The notes under the pieces are model-generated. The model did no database searches. It worked only from the letters and a program-made list of their open reading frames with translations, and was not told the origin of the DNA. Shown here piece after piece: positions 63,864-64,000 of a stretch of DNA of 64,000 bases (positions are counted from its first letter, which is position 1; each line of letters begins with the position of its first letter). Made by a program: the position numbers and the translations under genes. Source of the stretch: Acinetobacter gandensis. GTDB lineage: Bacteria > Pseudomonadota > Gammaproteobacteria > Pseudomonadales > Moraxellaceae. The stretch is taken from NCBI RefSeq assembly GCF_001678755.1, contig NZ_LZDS01000028.1:124001-188000 (forward strand). Direction: 5' to 3'.

Positions 63864-64000
63864 TTAAGCAAGTTCAGTTTCACCCACCTGATGATAAGCA
63901 CGATTAAAGTAAACCAAGGCCTGATCTTCTTCATTCTTTTGAATTGCAACAATTGGACAAATGAAAATAGTATGTGTCCCCACTTCTTGTATTTGTTCAA
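63864..64000 (-). CDS. Flavin-reductase-like protein (C-terminal part; gene runs off the window)
   Basis: The last 45 codons read ...VGTHTIFICPIVAIQKNEEDQALVYFNRAYHQVGE..., matching the end of FMN/FAD-binding split-barrel flavin reductases, where GTHTIFI and LVYFNR-Y are typical. The protein could provide reduced flavin to a monooxygenase, but the rest of the gene is beyond the window. Family call is moderate because only the tail is visible. Confidence 0.65.
   Translation of the reverse strand, partial: EQIQEVGTHTIFICPIVAIQKNEEDQALVYFNRAYHQVGETELA

Overview
The window looks like an Acinetobacter chromosome (low GC, short intergenic gaps, ben/cat genes of the A. baylyi type, Acinetobacter-like DcaP porin). 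This assignment rests on gene content and recalled protein similarity, not on a search. No rRNA, tRNA or CRISPR array was seen.

Layout. (1) 1-3632, minus strand: a NitT/TauT-type ABC permease and ATPase, an EmrE-like SMR pump, a 2OG-Fe(II) oxygenase and a zinc alcohol dehydrogenase cut by the window edge, apparently one operon. (2) 3851-9234: a LysR regulator divergent from a glutarate module (glutaryl-CoA dehydrogenase, AAHS-type MFS transporter, class III CoA-transferase). (3) 9361-19945: a probable purine or nucleoside scavenging locus with an 8-oxoguanine-deaminase-like amidohydrolase, two near-duplicate BMP-family binding proteins either side of a second 2OG-Fe(II) oxygenase, a nucleoside-type ABC ATPase, two permeases and a second deaminase-like amidohydrolase. 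(4) 20002-35480: the complete benzoate/catechol route on one strand (catB-C-A, benA-B-C-D-E, catI-J-F-D) under a divergent BenM-type LysR regulator, followed by benK and a benP-like porin. Benzoate is taken up, oxidised to catechol, ortho-cleaved and carried to succinyl-CoA and acetyl-CoA. (5) 35869-42454: a TonB-dependent receptor, an amidase, a MocR-type regulator, an unknown protein and a 52-residue membrane protein. (6) 42736-47209: an IS3-family element with a broken orfA, a second IS remnant, a TetR/hydrolase pair with twin operators, and decayed DNA. (7) 47571-50944: a sulfur-type flavin monooxygenase, a sulfonate-type binding lipoprotein and a hydroxyacid dehydrogenase. (8) 51177-62723: iron uptake. 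It holds a DUF1826 protein, a PepSY/DUF3649/DUF3325-like inner-membrane trio, and a catecholate siderophore cluster (entC, entE, separate isochorismatase and aryl carrier protein, ornithine/lysine-type decarboxylase, entA, VibH-like stand-alone condensation enzyme, ferric-siderophore reductase) with Fur boxes at both divergent promoters. (9) 62825-64000: a possible 29-residue membrane peptide, a TauE/SafE exporter split by a frameshift in a nine-base homopolymer, and the end of a flavin-reductase-like gene.

Most noteworthy: the siderophore cluster encodes everything needed to join 2,3-dihydroxybenzoate to a diamine made by its own decarboxylase, with the usual EntB fusion split into two genes. 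Two 2OG oxygenases each sit in an operon with an ABC importer. Two short hairpins with identical flanks and covarying stems interrupt two different IS3 transposase genes.
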